From contig MEHQ01003620.1 of assembly GCA_008828725.1 (NCBI GenBank), positions 1 to 64,000 of the forward strand: DNA of 64,000 bases, read 5' to 3'. A model generated the notes under the pieces. It was not told the origin of the DNA and ran no database searches. It saw nothing but the letters and a program-made list of their open reading frames with translations. The translations under genes were made by a program, and so were the position numbers. The stretch comes from Saccharina japonica. Lineage: Eukaryota; Sar; Phaeophyceae; Laminariales; Laminariaceae. Shown in pieces: positions 20,727-31,469 of this stretch (positions within the stretch are counted from its first letter, which is position 1; each line of letters starts with the position of its first letter).

Positions 20727-22911
20727 GTTTTTTGCTATTTGCTCGTGTCGTTAAAAACGGCCCTAATTCATTTTGGATGCTGCTGTCTACTAATTGGAAT
20801 TGTCCAGACAATTGATTTTGGGTGCTGTCAGTTAATTTGAATTGCCTGGGAAATTATTTGGAGCATTCGCATTACAATAAATAGTCTATTGTAGCTACAA
20901 TTGATTTCGGATGCTGTCTATGAATTGGATTTGCCCAACCAAATGATTTCGATTGAAGTATACTAATTGAAATTGTCCGGGCAACTGATTTTGGGTGCTG
21001 TCTACTATTAATAATTTGAATTGTGTCTACAAGTGATTTCGGGTGCTGTCTATTAATTGGAATGGCCGAGACAATTGATTTAGAAGGATATCAATGAAAA
21101 GCAATCGTCCAACTAAATGGTTTCGAGTGATGTCTATGAATTGGAATTGCCCAGTCAAATTATTTCTGGTGAAATCTATAAGTCGGAATTTTCCAGCCAA
21201 TTTGTTTCGAGTGCTGTCTATCAATTGAGAGTGTCCAACCAAATGATTTCGAGTACGGTCTATTAATAGGAATTGTCGAGGCCAGAAAAAATGATCGAGC
21301 ACTACCAATTGGAAGATCAGGACAAACCCTATTGAATCAACCAAAACAATATTTGGAAGATCAGGACAAAAACCTATTGACCAAACCACTCCTATTTATA
21401 GAGGCAAGGCCTTAAACTAATCGTTGAAACAGTTTCAATTGAAAGGTCGGGGCAGAAACCTATTGATCCAGCCATTCCTACTAATAGACAAGAACATAAA
21501 CGGTTTCTTGAAGCAATTACAATTGGAAGGTCAGAGCAGAAACAGTTTGATTGAACCATTCCAATTAGTAGACAAGACCAGAGAACAATTGCTGAAACAA
21601 TATCCATTGGAAGGGCAGGGCACAAAACTATTGGCCGAACCATTCCTATTAATAGATGCACCACGAAAGCAATATCTCGACAAATTCCATTCAAATGGAC
21701 TCCCGGGAGATCTATTGTAAAAGCAATCGTAGTCCATTGTGGGTAGGTCCCATATCCTATTGAAGGAATAATAGCGTATTGGAGTCTTCGAAGCGAAAAA
21801 GCTGCTAGAGACAACTCCAGTTATTTAACAGAGCTCTAAAACAATTGCCTAAGCAGTTCCAATGAGTAGGTGGACTGTGATATGTTGTTGTCTTTGCAAT
21901 TCCAATTGCAATGATATGTTAGGAATCAATTGTCCGCGTCATTTCAATTAATAAACTTTTCGGTGGGTCTATTGTAGGCGCAATAGTCTATTGCGATGTC
22001 TATTGTCCAAGGCTTAAGCAGAAACGGAATGTAATCCGCCGCCACATGTTTTGTCCGAGATATTTAATTTAATGGGCATCCTCCGAAATATGTTGTCTGG
22101 TTAACTCCGGTCTAGTCAATTCCAATTATTAGACTGCCTCATGAATCAATTGGCCCGGCAATTCCAATCGCTAGACAGCCTTATGAATCGTTTGATTGTG
22201 CAACTTCAAGAAATAACATCCTCATGCATCCATTCCTATGTCAAATTCCCATTGAAGCGTCCGGAATCAATTGACCGGCAACATAATATTGCAGTATTGT
22301 CTATTAAATGGAAATGCCTGATTGTCTGGACAATTTCTTTCGAAGCCTGTCAAATAAACGAAACTGCCAGGGCAAGTATTTACAAAGATGCCTATTAAAT
22401 GGAATTGCCCGCGCAATTAATTTAGAAGGATGTCAATTAAATGGAATTGCCAGCACTATTGGTTCAGAAGTATGCCTATTGAATGGAATTGTCAGCACAA
22501 TTGGTTTAGAATGGTTTAGAAGGATGTCAATTAAAAGTAATTGCCAGCACAATTGGTTTAGAAGGATGGCTATTAAATGGAATTACCAGGACAATTGGTT
22601 TAGAAGGATATCAGTTAAATGTAATTGCCCGCGCAATTGATTTAGAACGATGTCAATTAAATGCAATTGCCAGCACAGTTGATTTATAAGGGTGTCAATT
22701 AAATAAAATTGCCGGCACAATTCTCACCGACAATATTATGCTGCAATAGGCTATTAGGGTTACAATAGAACGGGATAGTAAATAGCAATAGACTACGACA
22801 GGTTCAACAATGGAGTATCGTCGACAACTATTAATGTCAATTGCTTCGACCATTGACGTGGCTGGTTGTATATTAATATGAATATAAATTGAATGGGCAA
22901 TAGGGCCTGGT

Positions 22912-23755
22912 GAGGCCGTGTCTTAACGCCATTCGACAGGTTGGAATGGCTGGAACGGAACGAGATTATTCACGTTCGTTCGTTCCATTCAATGCTGCTT
23001 TTTTTGCGGTTTGTGTCCGATCGACTTTTTAGGCACCCGATCTTGGAACAGGCCGCAACATAAAGTAACCCATGACATATGCCTCGGGACTGTGCAGCTG
23101 GACTCTAGGACAGGGGTACCGTCACGTAGGCAGCGAGTGCTCTTGGTACAGAGGATAGCTTCACACGCAAATAGAGCGCCTGTCATGCCTCAGACCAAGC
23201 AGTGCTAGCCATCCAAGTGGCACCCTGGGGACAAATCTAGAAGGTATGATATCGCCGTCGCGGCTCCACGAGGTATCCTGGTGCTTCTGTAAACATCGGT
23301 CCAGCGTTTTTGCTAGATGTCTATCGCCACAGTCTCGTTCGCCACCCGAATTTTTCCCTCGTGAGCCTCCTGTACAGACCATGGCCGTATCGCGTGGCTC
23401 CTACCGCAGGCGAGACCTGTGGCGTCTGCACGTGCTCCATCGCGTGCTCCCATGTCATTTAATTTTGCTCCATACCTTGGTGGGCCTCCCAGCAAGTGTC
23501 GCAACCAGTTGCAACACTTCCAGCACCAATCAACTGCCGTAAATCTCGTTCCAAGTGAGCCGTTCGGTCCTGCTGAACAAGGATTACTGTTTTGACAGAT
23601 ACGCTTCCTCTTTACAAATTTACGGACAGCTTGGAACGCTTGGAATCTGTTCGCTTGATTTTTTCTCAATATCCAATCAGCTCCACTTCTTCAGGCAACT
23701 AATTTTACGTTCGTTCCGTTCCAATGCCCGCGAAGTGAAGTTAAGACACGCCCTG
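22912..23755. mobile_element. Inverted-repeat element with CAGGGCGTGTCTTAAC-type ends
   Basis: The left end GAGGCCGTGTCTTAACGCC and the complement of the right end, CAGGGCGTGTCTTAACTTC, align over about 50 bp together with GGAACGGAACGA. The end sequence resembles hAT termini, but flanking 8-mers do not match. A minus-strand frame at 23,313-23,669 (118 codons) is open but unrecognised. Confidence 0.5.
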
Positions 23756-23762
23756 AGTTTAT

Positions 23763-24087
23763 ATTAATAGAAGTTGTCTGTACGATAGCGCTCGATGCGT
23801 TTCAATTAAATGGAATTGAGGACCATAACAGACAGTCAATTGTAATGGGAAACTATTAATAGGCAATTAGACTATTGTCTACCAGGTATTGTCCAGAGTG
23901 TCAACAGTCTAATTGCCTATTAATAGTTAATAGGCAATTAGACTGTTGTCTACCAGGTATTGTCCAGAGTGTCAACAGTCTAATTGCCTATTAATAGTTT
24001 CCTATTACAATTGACTGTCTGTTGTGGTCCTCCATTCCAATTAATTGGGACGCATCGAGCTCTATCGTACAGACAATTGCTATTAAT
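23763..24087. repeat. 325-bp near-perfect palindrome
   Basis: The arms read ATTAATAG, GTTGTCTGTACGATAG and CTCGATGCGT outward to the complement. Inside, AATAGGCAATTAGAC and its complement alternate twice around TGTCTACCAGGTATTGTCC. It sits near the centre of the giant inverted repeat. Confidence 0.75.
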
Positions 24088-24188
24088 AGAAACTCACCAG
24101 GCCATATTGTCCATTCAAATTATATTAATATACAACCACAGGTACGTCAATGGTCGACGCAATTGGCAGTAATAGTTGTCTTCGATAC

Positions 24189-25322
24189 TCCATTATTATT
24201 ATCATATTTGCGATCCGACAATGTGCAGCATGAGCTTCAACGTTAATCATTTTTCTTTTAGGCTTGTCGTATTGCCTGTTGTTGCTTCTGAACGGGGGCA
24301 CGACAGCGATGCTACAACCCCTCGCATCATTTGCTTCGTTTACTTTGTTTCACTTATTTATGTTACCGTGATCGCTTTTGCCTTTGTTTCTCCGCCTTCC
24401 GTATTTTTCCTAGGACTTTCTTTGGTGGCTTAGCTACGTACGTATTCATTTTTTTTGTCATTCCCCGTTCTCTTTCCGGGACTCTCGTGTGTTACACGAG
24501 AACGAAACGGAATTGAGTTGGAAGTGCCACGTACCCGTTGTATGGGTGGCGCCCAAGGGAACGGAGACGGACGGTGGGGGGGTTCATAGGGAAACCAGGA
24601 CGGACGAAAGCAGGAAAGAGACGGCAAACAGAGTAGGTGCCAGACCGACTAGCTGGTAGAACCTGCCTGTACTACGGGCACAAACCTGCCTCAGCTGGCC
24701 TTTGGTGTGCTCCGGCTGGCTGTCCTATCCTGTCGTTCTCAGTCTTGCTCTGTTGGCGCTGTTTCGGTTCATTTCATTTTCTTTCATTTCATTTGGTTCT
24801 TATTGGAGGTCGCATCTCCTCTGGGAAAAGCACGACACTTTCTTTCTTTCTTTATCATGCTTTTTATTTGGTTGCTTGATTGCTGATTTGCTTCAGTATA
24901 TTTACTTTTTATTATTTTTTCTTTTCGCTTTTTTCTGTTTTCTCTTTTTATATCTTGCATGCACCTAGATTGCTAGCAGGGTAGGTGTTGCCTGTCGTAT
25001 ATGGCGTTGCATTGTCTGCTCTGCTTACTGCACTGAGTGTAGTATCTCTGTGTCGTAGTTTTGTGACCACAGAACTGGTACCTTTTTAGGATGAAGAATC
25101 GGCACGGACACTGGGTGTGCTGGATGTCGACGGGTAGAAAGGAAGGTTTAATGTGAAGAACACACACACACACTCATAACATTCCCGAAAGCAGAAACCC
25201 ACTGAAACAAAGGAAACCTATCTATGCGCAAAGTCTAACTTCCTTCTATGTCTACTTCCCGCTAAGCTTTATCCACAATTCTCTATTTATTTGTTGTCCT
25301 TCCTCCTTCTCAATATGCTCCA
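24189..25322 (+). repeat. Dispersed repeat R1, copy 3, split by a 0.92-kb insertion
   Basis: The first part (24,189-24,250) ends within AACGTTAATCA; the second (25,172-25,322) resumes at CTCATAACATTCC, adjacent bases in the other copies. The intervening DNA ends with repeat family A and an (AC)n run, so an insertion ending in family A interrupted R1. No gene is recognised in 24,251-24,828. Confidence 0.65.
24829..25171 (+). repeat. Repeat family A with (AC)n 3' end, copy 2
   Basis: Matches 11,675-12,013 over its whole length and ends with (AC)n directly against R1 sequence. It has a single copy of the part that is duplicated at 11.9-12.2 kb. Confidence 0.7.
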
Positions 25323-25438
25323 TTGTTGAACCCGTCGTAGTCTATTGCAATTTACTATCCCCTTATATTGTAACGCTAATGGCCTATTGCAGCATAGTTT
25401 CGGTGATAATTACCCCGGCAGTTTCATTTAATTGACAT

Positions 25439-26007
25439 CAGGGCATTAATTAGTGGCTCGGCCTCTGTTGCGCGCCGCAGGCGCGCAAGCCCCCCGCAGG
25501 GGCCCCCGGAAGGCCCCCCGGGAGCCCCCCCCCCTGGAGAGCCCCCGAAGGGTCCCCGGAGGACTCCCGGAGGGCTCCCGGAGGGCCGCCGGAGGCGAAA
25601 ACATTGCGATCTATGCGCGAATATACGCCTCAAAACTAAGTAAAAAGCCTTTTAATTTATTTTTGGCTACGGCGAATAGAAACAAGTACCTCAAAAAGAA
25701 TAAGAGCCTACGGCGAATAGCAAAAGGTGGCGAATTTTTGTTTTCGACTATGGCGAATAGGACAAGGGGCCTAAAATATGTTCAATTACGACTAATTATT
25801 AAGAAAAAAATACCCCCAATTTTTTTTCTCGCCTCCGGCGAGAAATAAACGCGCAACATTTGTTTTCGCTTGCGGCGAAAAATGTTGCACGCCCAAAAAC
25901 GCGTGTTGCGCTGCGCGCAACCAGCCTCGCGGTGACTGTTGCGGAAAACGGATATTTTGGCCAAATGTTGCGCCAGCGCAACAGCGCAACACCTAATTAA
26001 TGCCCTG
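25439..26007. mobile_element. Non-autonomous hAT element
   Basis: 569 bp with a perfect 15-bp terminal inverted repeat, CAGGGCATTAATTAG, flanked by a perfect 8-bp target duplication, ATTGACAT (25,431-25,438 and 26,008-26,015). CAGGG ends and 8-bp duplications are hAT hallmarks. The GC-rich interior has repeated GGCGAATAG and many short stems such as GCGCGCC/GGCGCGC and CCTCCGGCGAG. No transposase is present. Confidence 0.85.
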
Positions 26008-26447
26008 ATTGACATCCTTATAAGTCAATTGTGCTGGCAATTCCATTTAAATGACACCCATTATAAATCAACTGTGCTGGCAATTCCATTTAATTGCCAT
26101 CGTTCTAAATCAATTGCGCGGGTAATTACATTTAATTGACATTCTTCTAAACCAATTGTGCTGGCAACTCCATTTAATTGACATCCTTCTAAATCAGTTG
26201 TCCTGGCAATTCCATTCAATAGGCATACTTCTAAACCAATTGTGCTGGCAATTCCATTTACTTGACATCCTTCTAAATTAATTGCGCGGGCAATTCCATT
26301 CAATAGGCATCTTTCTAAATACTTGTCCTGGTAATTTCATTTATTTGACAGGCTTCGAAATAAAATGTCCAGACAATCAGGCATTTCCATTTAACAGACA
26401 ATCCTGCAATAGTATGTTGCCGGTCAATTGATTCCGGACGCTTCAAT

Positions 26448-26790
26448 CGGTCGCCCCGGTGGGCTAGCAGGTAACCACGAAGCCTGTTAGCGTCAAGATC
26501 GTGAGTTCGAGCCCCCCCGAGTGCATACTCGTAGAGACTTTTTCTCGCAAGAAATATCTTGACTAGCGGAAAGCGCGAGAGCGTGAGTTAGCAAAGTTCG
26601 ATGAAGATCGACGAGCGTTGGGAAGGCTGAACCCGCTGCGCTCTGCGCGATAAAATCAAGGCAAGAACCGTAGTGGGGGAGGAGGGGGAGGAGCCTACTT
26701 TGTGACCCCGGATCTGAGTTACGACTAGGGAGGGAGAAAGACAGAAGTGCGAAGATAATAAATGGGATGGAAAAAACAAAAAATAAAAAA
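26448..26790 (+). repeat. SINE-like repeat S, copy 2, with tRNA-like head
   Basis: Begins GTCGCCCCGGTGGGCTAGCA (box A-like) followed by GTGAGTTCGAGCC (box B-like), continues into the body shared with 11,335-11,560 and 57,590-57,850, and ends in an A-rich tail. It interrupts right-arm sequence between GCTTCAAT and TTTGACA. The head does not fold into a complete tRNA. Confidence 0.7.
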
Positions 26791-27076
26791 TGGACTTTGA
26801 CAAATCAATGGGTGCAGGAGGATGCTATTTCTTGAAGTTGCAAAAGCAAACGATTCATGAGGGTGTCTAGCGATTGGAATTGCCAGGCCAATTGATTAAT
26901 GAGGCACTATATCATGAGGCAGTCTATTAATTGGATTTGACTAGACTGGAACTGACCATACAACATATTTCGTAGGATGCCCATTAAATTAAATATCTCG
27001 GATAACAAAACATGTGGCGGCGGAATCCTGAACAATAACCCCCAAACATGAGCAAGTCGAAAAACTCCTGGATAAC

Positions 27077-27535
27077 TGTAACGAAGGATAAGAGCTATTT
27101 TAGACGCACGCACTCATGTCTGCAATTCCTTGTCCCCAGTCTCTCACCGCTTCTAGTTCGTTTCCTCCGTGAGTATGCTTGCAAATAGGCTCCTCCGTTT
27201 CTTCTCCCCACAGCTTCCTGCACAGACCAGTCTTCAGCCTGCGAACTCCTGTCTCGTCTCAAGCCGTCCTCTTCTGCTACACAACAGAACTCCGTATGAA
27301 ACCTTCAACAATGCCTTACTGTAACTATCGCGGTACTCGGTCTCGCTTCGCAGTCACTCAAGCTCAATCACGTTCAAGTTCTCTTCCGTTTTTCCCTCTT
27401 TGGTTTGTGTGTTTTGGTTTTGTTTTTGGACTGAGAGGGAGCGGAGCCTTCTGGGCTGGCTGGAGTTACACGGTCCTAGGAGGCATTCCGCTACGTACGT
27501 ACTTTACGTTACGTACCTCTAAATCCGCCGCAACA
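27077..27535 (-). mobile_element. Solo LTR of the Ty3-like family
   Basis: Starts TGTAACGAAGGATAAGAGCT and ends CCGCCGCAACA, like the LTRs at 28,821 and 38,165 but more diverged. A 4-bp target duplication, TAAC, flanks it at 27,073-27,076 and 27,536-27,539. It probably arose by recombination between two LTRs. Confidence 0.85.
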
Positions 27536-27912
27536 TAACTACCCCCCCATTCATGAGCACCAGCATGAGCATCGACTTGTTTGTTTTCATTTTTTCCCCC
27601 GAAACTCGTTATTGTTTCAGCAATTATTTTCTGGTCTTGTCTACTAATTGGAATGGTTCAATCAAAATCGTTTCTGCTCTGACCTTCCAAATGTAATTGT
27701 TTCAAGAAATTATTTAGTTCTTGTCTATTAATAGGAATGGTTGGATCAAAAAGGTTTTGCCCTGACCTTTCAATTAAAATTGTTTCAACAATTAGTTTAA
27801 GGCCTCGCCTATCAATAGGAGTGGTTTGGTCAATAGGTTTCTGTCCTGAATTTCCAAATTAATGTTTTGGTTGTTTCAATAGCGTTTGTCCTGATCTTCC
27901 AATTGTTAGGAT

Positions 27913-28402
27913 GTTTCTTAGGGAAGTTCGATTTGTTTCAGTTCGATTTTGTTTTTCAGTCCATTATTGATGTTTTTGACCGGGAACGCGGGCTAATCGG
28001 CCGTGCGCTTCTCGGGATGAGTGCGCCCAAGATCTCAGAGGTATCCAACGCAAAAATCCGCTTCTCCATCGAAGCATTTTCAAGTTCTTGAGGATTGTGG
28101 CATTTCCAATAATATCCAACAAATAGCATTCCAGAAGCACAAACTATTCAAATTTCCGTAATTTCTGACTGGAAAGTACCTTCAAATTATATTTGATGTC
28201 TATTGTTCGATTTGTGAAAATGCTGGATATTTCAAACGGCTTCGATGGAGAAGCAGATGTTTTCGTTGGGTACCTGTGGGATGGTAGAATAATGCATTCC
28301 GAGAAGCGCACGACCCTTTCGACGGCGTTCCGGGTCAAAAACATCAATACATGGCCGGAAAAAACAAATCAAACTGAAACAAATCGAACTTCCCTAAGAA
28401 AC
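27913..28402. mobile_element. MITE with about 40-bp inverted termini
   Basis: GTTTCTTAGGGAAGTTCGAT, followed by TTGTTTCAGTT, at the left is complemented at 28,362-28,402. It interrupts the right arm of the giant repeat, whose sequence resumes at about 28,425. Internal TTCGATGGAGAAGC is also repeated inverted. No coding capacity; target duplication unclear. Confidence 0.75.
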
Positions 28403-28820
28403 AGCTCATTTGTACTCGATTAAAAAAAAAAATGACCTCGACGATTCCAAGTAATAGACCATACACGAAATCATTTGGTTGGACAATTTCAATTGATAGA
28501 CAGCACTCAAAGCAAATTGGCTGGGAAATTCCGACTAATATATTTCACTCGAAATAATTTGACTGGGCAATTCCAATTCATAGACATCATTCGAAACCAT
28601 TTAGTTGGACAATTTCATTTAATTGACATCTTTCTAAATCAATTGTCTTGGCAATTCCAATTAATAGGCAGCACCCGAAATCAATTGTAGGCACAATTCC
28701 AACTGGTAGACAGCACCCAAAATCAGTTGCCCGGACAATTTCAACTTTTCATAGTATACTTCAATCGAAATCATTCGGTTGGGCAAATCCAATTCTCCGG
28801 TCCAACTGGACCGGAGACTC

Positions 28821-29267
28821 TGTAACGAAGGATAAGAGCTGTTTTAGACGTACGCACCCTGGTCTCCAATCCACCTGTCCCTAGTCTCTCACCGCTTCGT
28901 AGTTCGTTTCCTTTCCGTACATGCTTTCAGGTTGGCTTGCCTCCTTTGTCTTCTGGTATCAACAGCTTCCTGCAAAGTACCAGTCTTCTGCCTGTGAACT
29001 CCTCCTCGATCCTCCAGTGCTACACAACAGTTCTCCGTATCAGACCTTCGACAATACCTTGCTGTAACGATCGCTCTACTCAATCTCGCTTCGCAGTCAC
29101 ACACGCTCAAGTTCTCTTCCATTTTTCCCTCGGATTGGTTTTGTGTTTTGGTTTGTTTTCGGACTAACCAAGAGCGGTGCTCTCTCGAAAGACTGGAGTT
29201 GCAGTCTTTAGGAAGCATTCCGTTACGTACGTATTTTACGTTACGTACGGGCTAATCCGCCGCAACA
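28821..29267 (-). repeat. 3' LTR of the Ty3-like element
   Basis: 447 bp with TGTAACG...CGCAACA ends. On the minus strand a 7-base G tract (29,268-29,274) directly precedes it and can serve as polypurine tract. It differs from the 5' LTR by scattered changes and by a replaced patch at about 29,180-29,215. Confidence 0.85.
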
Positions 29268-29656
29268 CCCCCCCAGCACGGTTTCCTAAGAATACCGTGC
29301 TAACCGGGCTGCGGACACACTGGAGTAAGAGTGAGGGCCTTTTCCCACACTTAGTCGTGTTTCGATTACCGTGAGGCTCGAATGAGCGGCGTCTACCATT
29401 TTAATGGAAAGGCGTCACCCCGGGGGTAGGGACCCTGGGCCTTGCGTTTTTCCGCGTTGGGTCCCAGATCGGTACTGCTGGACTTGCTAGAATTTCTCAT
29501 CAAGCGCACCAGCTGAAAGCCTCTTATCCAACCACTTCCCGACTTTTCCCGTTAACCCGGGTAGGCCGAGGTCTTGATCCCGTTCGCTAGTCGATCTTCG
29601 GCTAACGTCTTCTCCCGCTCTCCATCGAACTCTATTCGCGTTTACAGGGAACCGGA
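29268..29656 (-). other. 3' untranslated part of the Ty3-like element
   Basis: Lies between the polypurine tract and the last coding tail. A stem, AGCACGGTTTCCTAAG and GAATACCGTGCT, is seen at 29,276-29,304. Confidence 0.5.
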
Positions 29657-30022
29657 TTACGAATTTCCAGTTCTCCTAGCTTTCAGGATCTCACGTTCGT
29701 TGAGTTCCTCCCAATCTCCGTCTGAGTACCGAACCCGCCAGTACGGTGACTTGTAGTCGAAGATCTTCGAAAGGTGACGCTTCTTATTTCCTTCAGCGCC
29801 CGCGAATTCTCTCCAGATCACGGTCCTCACGGGGTGTTGTTTCAACGCATGTTCACGGTCGATTGCATATCTTTCCTTCCGTGTTAGCATCGAAGACGGC
29901 CTTGCCCGACACTCCGCTTCGTGATATGTCTCCCACAGTGCATGGAAAACGTCCAGCTGTAAGGGGGTGAAACTGTCTCGCGTCTCTTCCTCGGACAGCC
30001 ACTGCGACTCTGAACCATCCAC
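29657..30022 (-). CDS. C-terminal tail of pol, Tudor/chromo-like module
   Basis: This 121-codon frame continues the integrase protein after a frameshift near 30,020-30,032. Its first half is helical and charged. The last third reads KIFDYKSPYWRVRYSDGDWE and then ELNEREI, a short beta-barrel pattern like the Tudor or SGF29-type modules. Ty3 integrases often end in chromodomains that direct insertion to certain chromatin; an analogous role here is inference. No stop-free join to integrase exists in this copy. Confidence 0.55.
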   Translation of the reverse strand: MDGSESQWLSEEETRDSFTPLQLDVFHALWETYHEAECRARPSSMLTRKERYAIDREHALKQHPVRTVIWREFAGAEGNKKRHLSKIFDYKSPYWRVRYSDGDWEELNEREILKARRTGNS

Positions 30023-31469
30023 GAATCGCCCCTTTGTCCTGACCCATCACAGCCTCTCTGTCTATTAGGGTATACATAGGCGACGCTACAATCGACGGCT
30101 CCGCAAGTGCGAAGTCAACTCCCCATGCCAGGTGAGCAAACTCGTCCTCGAAGTCGTGACGGAGGTTGTCCGGACGTAAGTGGAACATCTTGATGTTCGC
30201 TGCTGACGCCCTCCGTCGGCGAATCCCTCGCCCATTCATCGTGACGATGTAGCTGAGTCCTGGTAAGACAACTTCAGTCACCTCCCAAGGTCCGGTCCAG
30301 TGCTCGTGGGCTAGTTTATGATGGATCCCCTCTCTTGCCATCACAGACTCCGCCTCTTTCACCAGTACCTTGTCTCCGACAACCACACGGGTTCCTACCG
30401 AGGTCCGACCGATTTCAGCATTCCGACTCTCGCGAGTTTTCTGCCTGTCATCATGTCTTTTCAATAGAGCTTCCCGTACATCTCGTACCTCCTTGTACGC
30501 TTGACGTTTGTCGGCCACGTAACTGTGCATCCCGCCCCTGAAATCACCACCATCGATCTCGGGGTGCGTAGCATCAAGTTGCGTGCGCGCATCACGACCG
30601 AAGAAAAGACGGAAGGGAGTTGGCTTCCCCGGCAAGCGCAGGTCCGGCGTGGTACGATGGATCCACAGTGCCGGCTGTACGTACTCGTCCCATCTGCGTG
30701 GCCAGGTCTTGCACAGTTCTCCTAGTGCTTCGTGTAGCCACCCCCCTAGTCTCTCCACCGTCCCCTGCGCACGTGGATGGTTGGCAGGCCCATAGGCGAT
30801 GGTCACGTTCAACCACTTGCATAAGTGTTGCATCACCTCTGCCGTGAACTCGGATCCCGGATCACTGCGAACATACAGCGGTAGCCCAAAAGTAAGCATC
30901 ACTTCAAGCAGTTTTTTCGCTACTCCGAGTGCTTCTTTCGTGGGGAGTGGGAAGGCGAACAAGAACTTGCTGGCTTTGTCGACTGCCACCAGTAGAACTT
31001 TGTTGCCTGCGTCCGACTTCACCCCCATGTCCTGGATGTCGACTTCGAGTACCTCCCCGGGTCGCAGAAACCTCGCCGGTAGCATGGCAACCCGTTGACT
31101 CGCTGATCGCTTGCGACGCCTGCACCCACACGAGAGGACGTAGTCTCTCACGTCCCTGATGAGGGTAGGCCAGCAATACCGACGACTAACCAAGGCTGTA
31201 GTTCTCGCCGTCCCTGGATGCCCATAGGTGCTGTGCGCCAGCGCCATAATCCCTGGAACGAGAGATTGGGGAACTGCAAGTCGTGGGACCTTTCCCAGAG
31301 GTGCTACCCACAAGAGGCCATTGTCATCCATCACATAATCGCCACCTCCTGTTCCTCGGTTTCCCACTTCCTGGAGTTCTTCCCAAATCCTGCCAAGTAC
31401 CCTATCTTCGCACTGCCTCTGCATCAGCTGTGGCGTGTCTTGGAGAATAGCTGTCACCTTTTCCAGCAT
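30023..31469 (-). CDS. Ty3/gypsy-type integrase
   Basis: The open frame starts at Met 31,469 and runs past the frameshift to 29,853. Residues 79-116 form the N-terminal zinc site, H-x4-H-x29-C-x-C, with one residue between the cysteines instead of the usual two. The catalytic core has D144 (LEVDIQDMG), D203 (RSDPGSEFT) and E239 (GTVERLGG), with exactly 35 residues between D203 and E239, the classic DD35E pattern. A GPWEVTEVVLPG segment at 393-404 resembles the usual post-core domain. The core looks intact, so inactivity comes from the broken tail and the missing reverse transcriptase. The frame overlaps the end of the upstream linker in another phase, so an upstream indel probably separated it from the polyprotein. 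Confidence 0.9.

Larger units (their letters stand above)
20049..20765. mobile_element. Element inserted in the left arm
   Basis: Interrupts the arm sequence that is continuous at 40,470-40,480. Ends are imperfect inverted repeats: GGACGTTTTTAACAACGCG at the left and the complement of CGTGTCGTTAAAAACGGCCC at the right. Interior copies of TTGCCAA/TTGGCAA and AAACTTGCCAAG form nested stems. The terminal TAGGG-type sequence resembles hAT ends, but no 8-bp duplication was found. Confidence 0.5.
19932..22815. repeat. Left arm of a giant inverted repeat of AATT-rich units
   Basis: Built from units of roughly 40 bp of the type GATTTCGGGTGCTGTCTATT, AATTGGAATTGCC, ACAATT. In reverse complement, 19,932-20,048 matches 40,478-40,590; 20,766-20,925 matches 40,318-40,470; 20,926-21,600 matches 27,605-28,796 without its MITE; 22,020-22,815 matches 25,318-27,060 without its insertions. 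21,600-22,020 has no clear partner. Similarity is imperfect throughout. Confidence 0.75.
25318..28796. repeat. Right arm of the giant inverted repeat, inner part
   Basis: Reverse-complement partner of 20,926-22,815. It is split by four younger insertions (25,439, 26,448, 27,077 and 27,913), which makes it longer than the left arm. It ends at 28,796; the outer part of the arm resumes at 40,318. Confidence 0.75.

Noticed and set aside
26448..26525. Functional tRNA gene
   Set aside because: No complete cloverleaf, and the sequence continues into a dispersed repeat with an A-rich tail.
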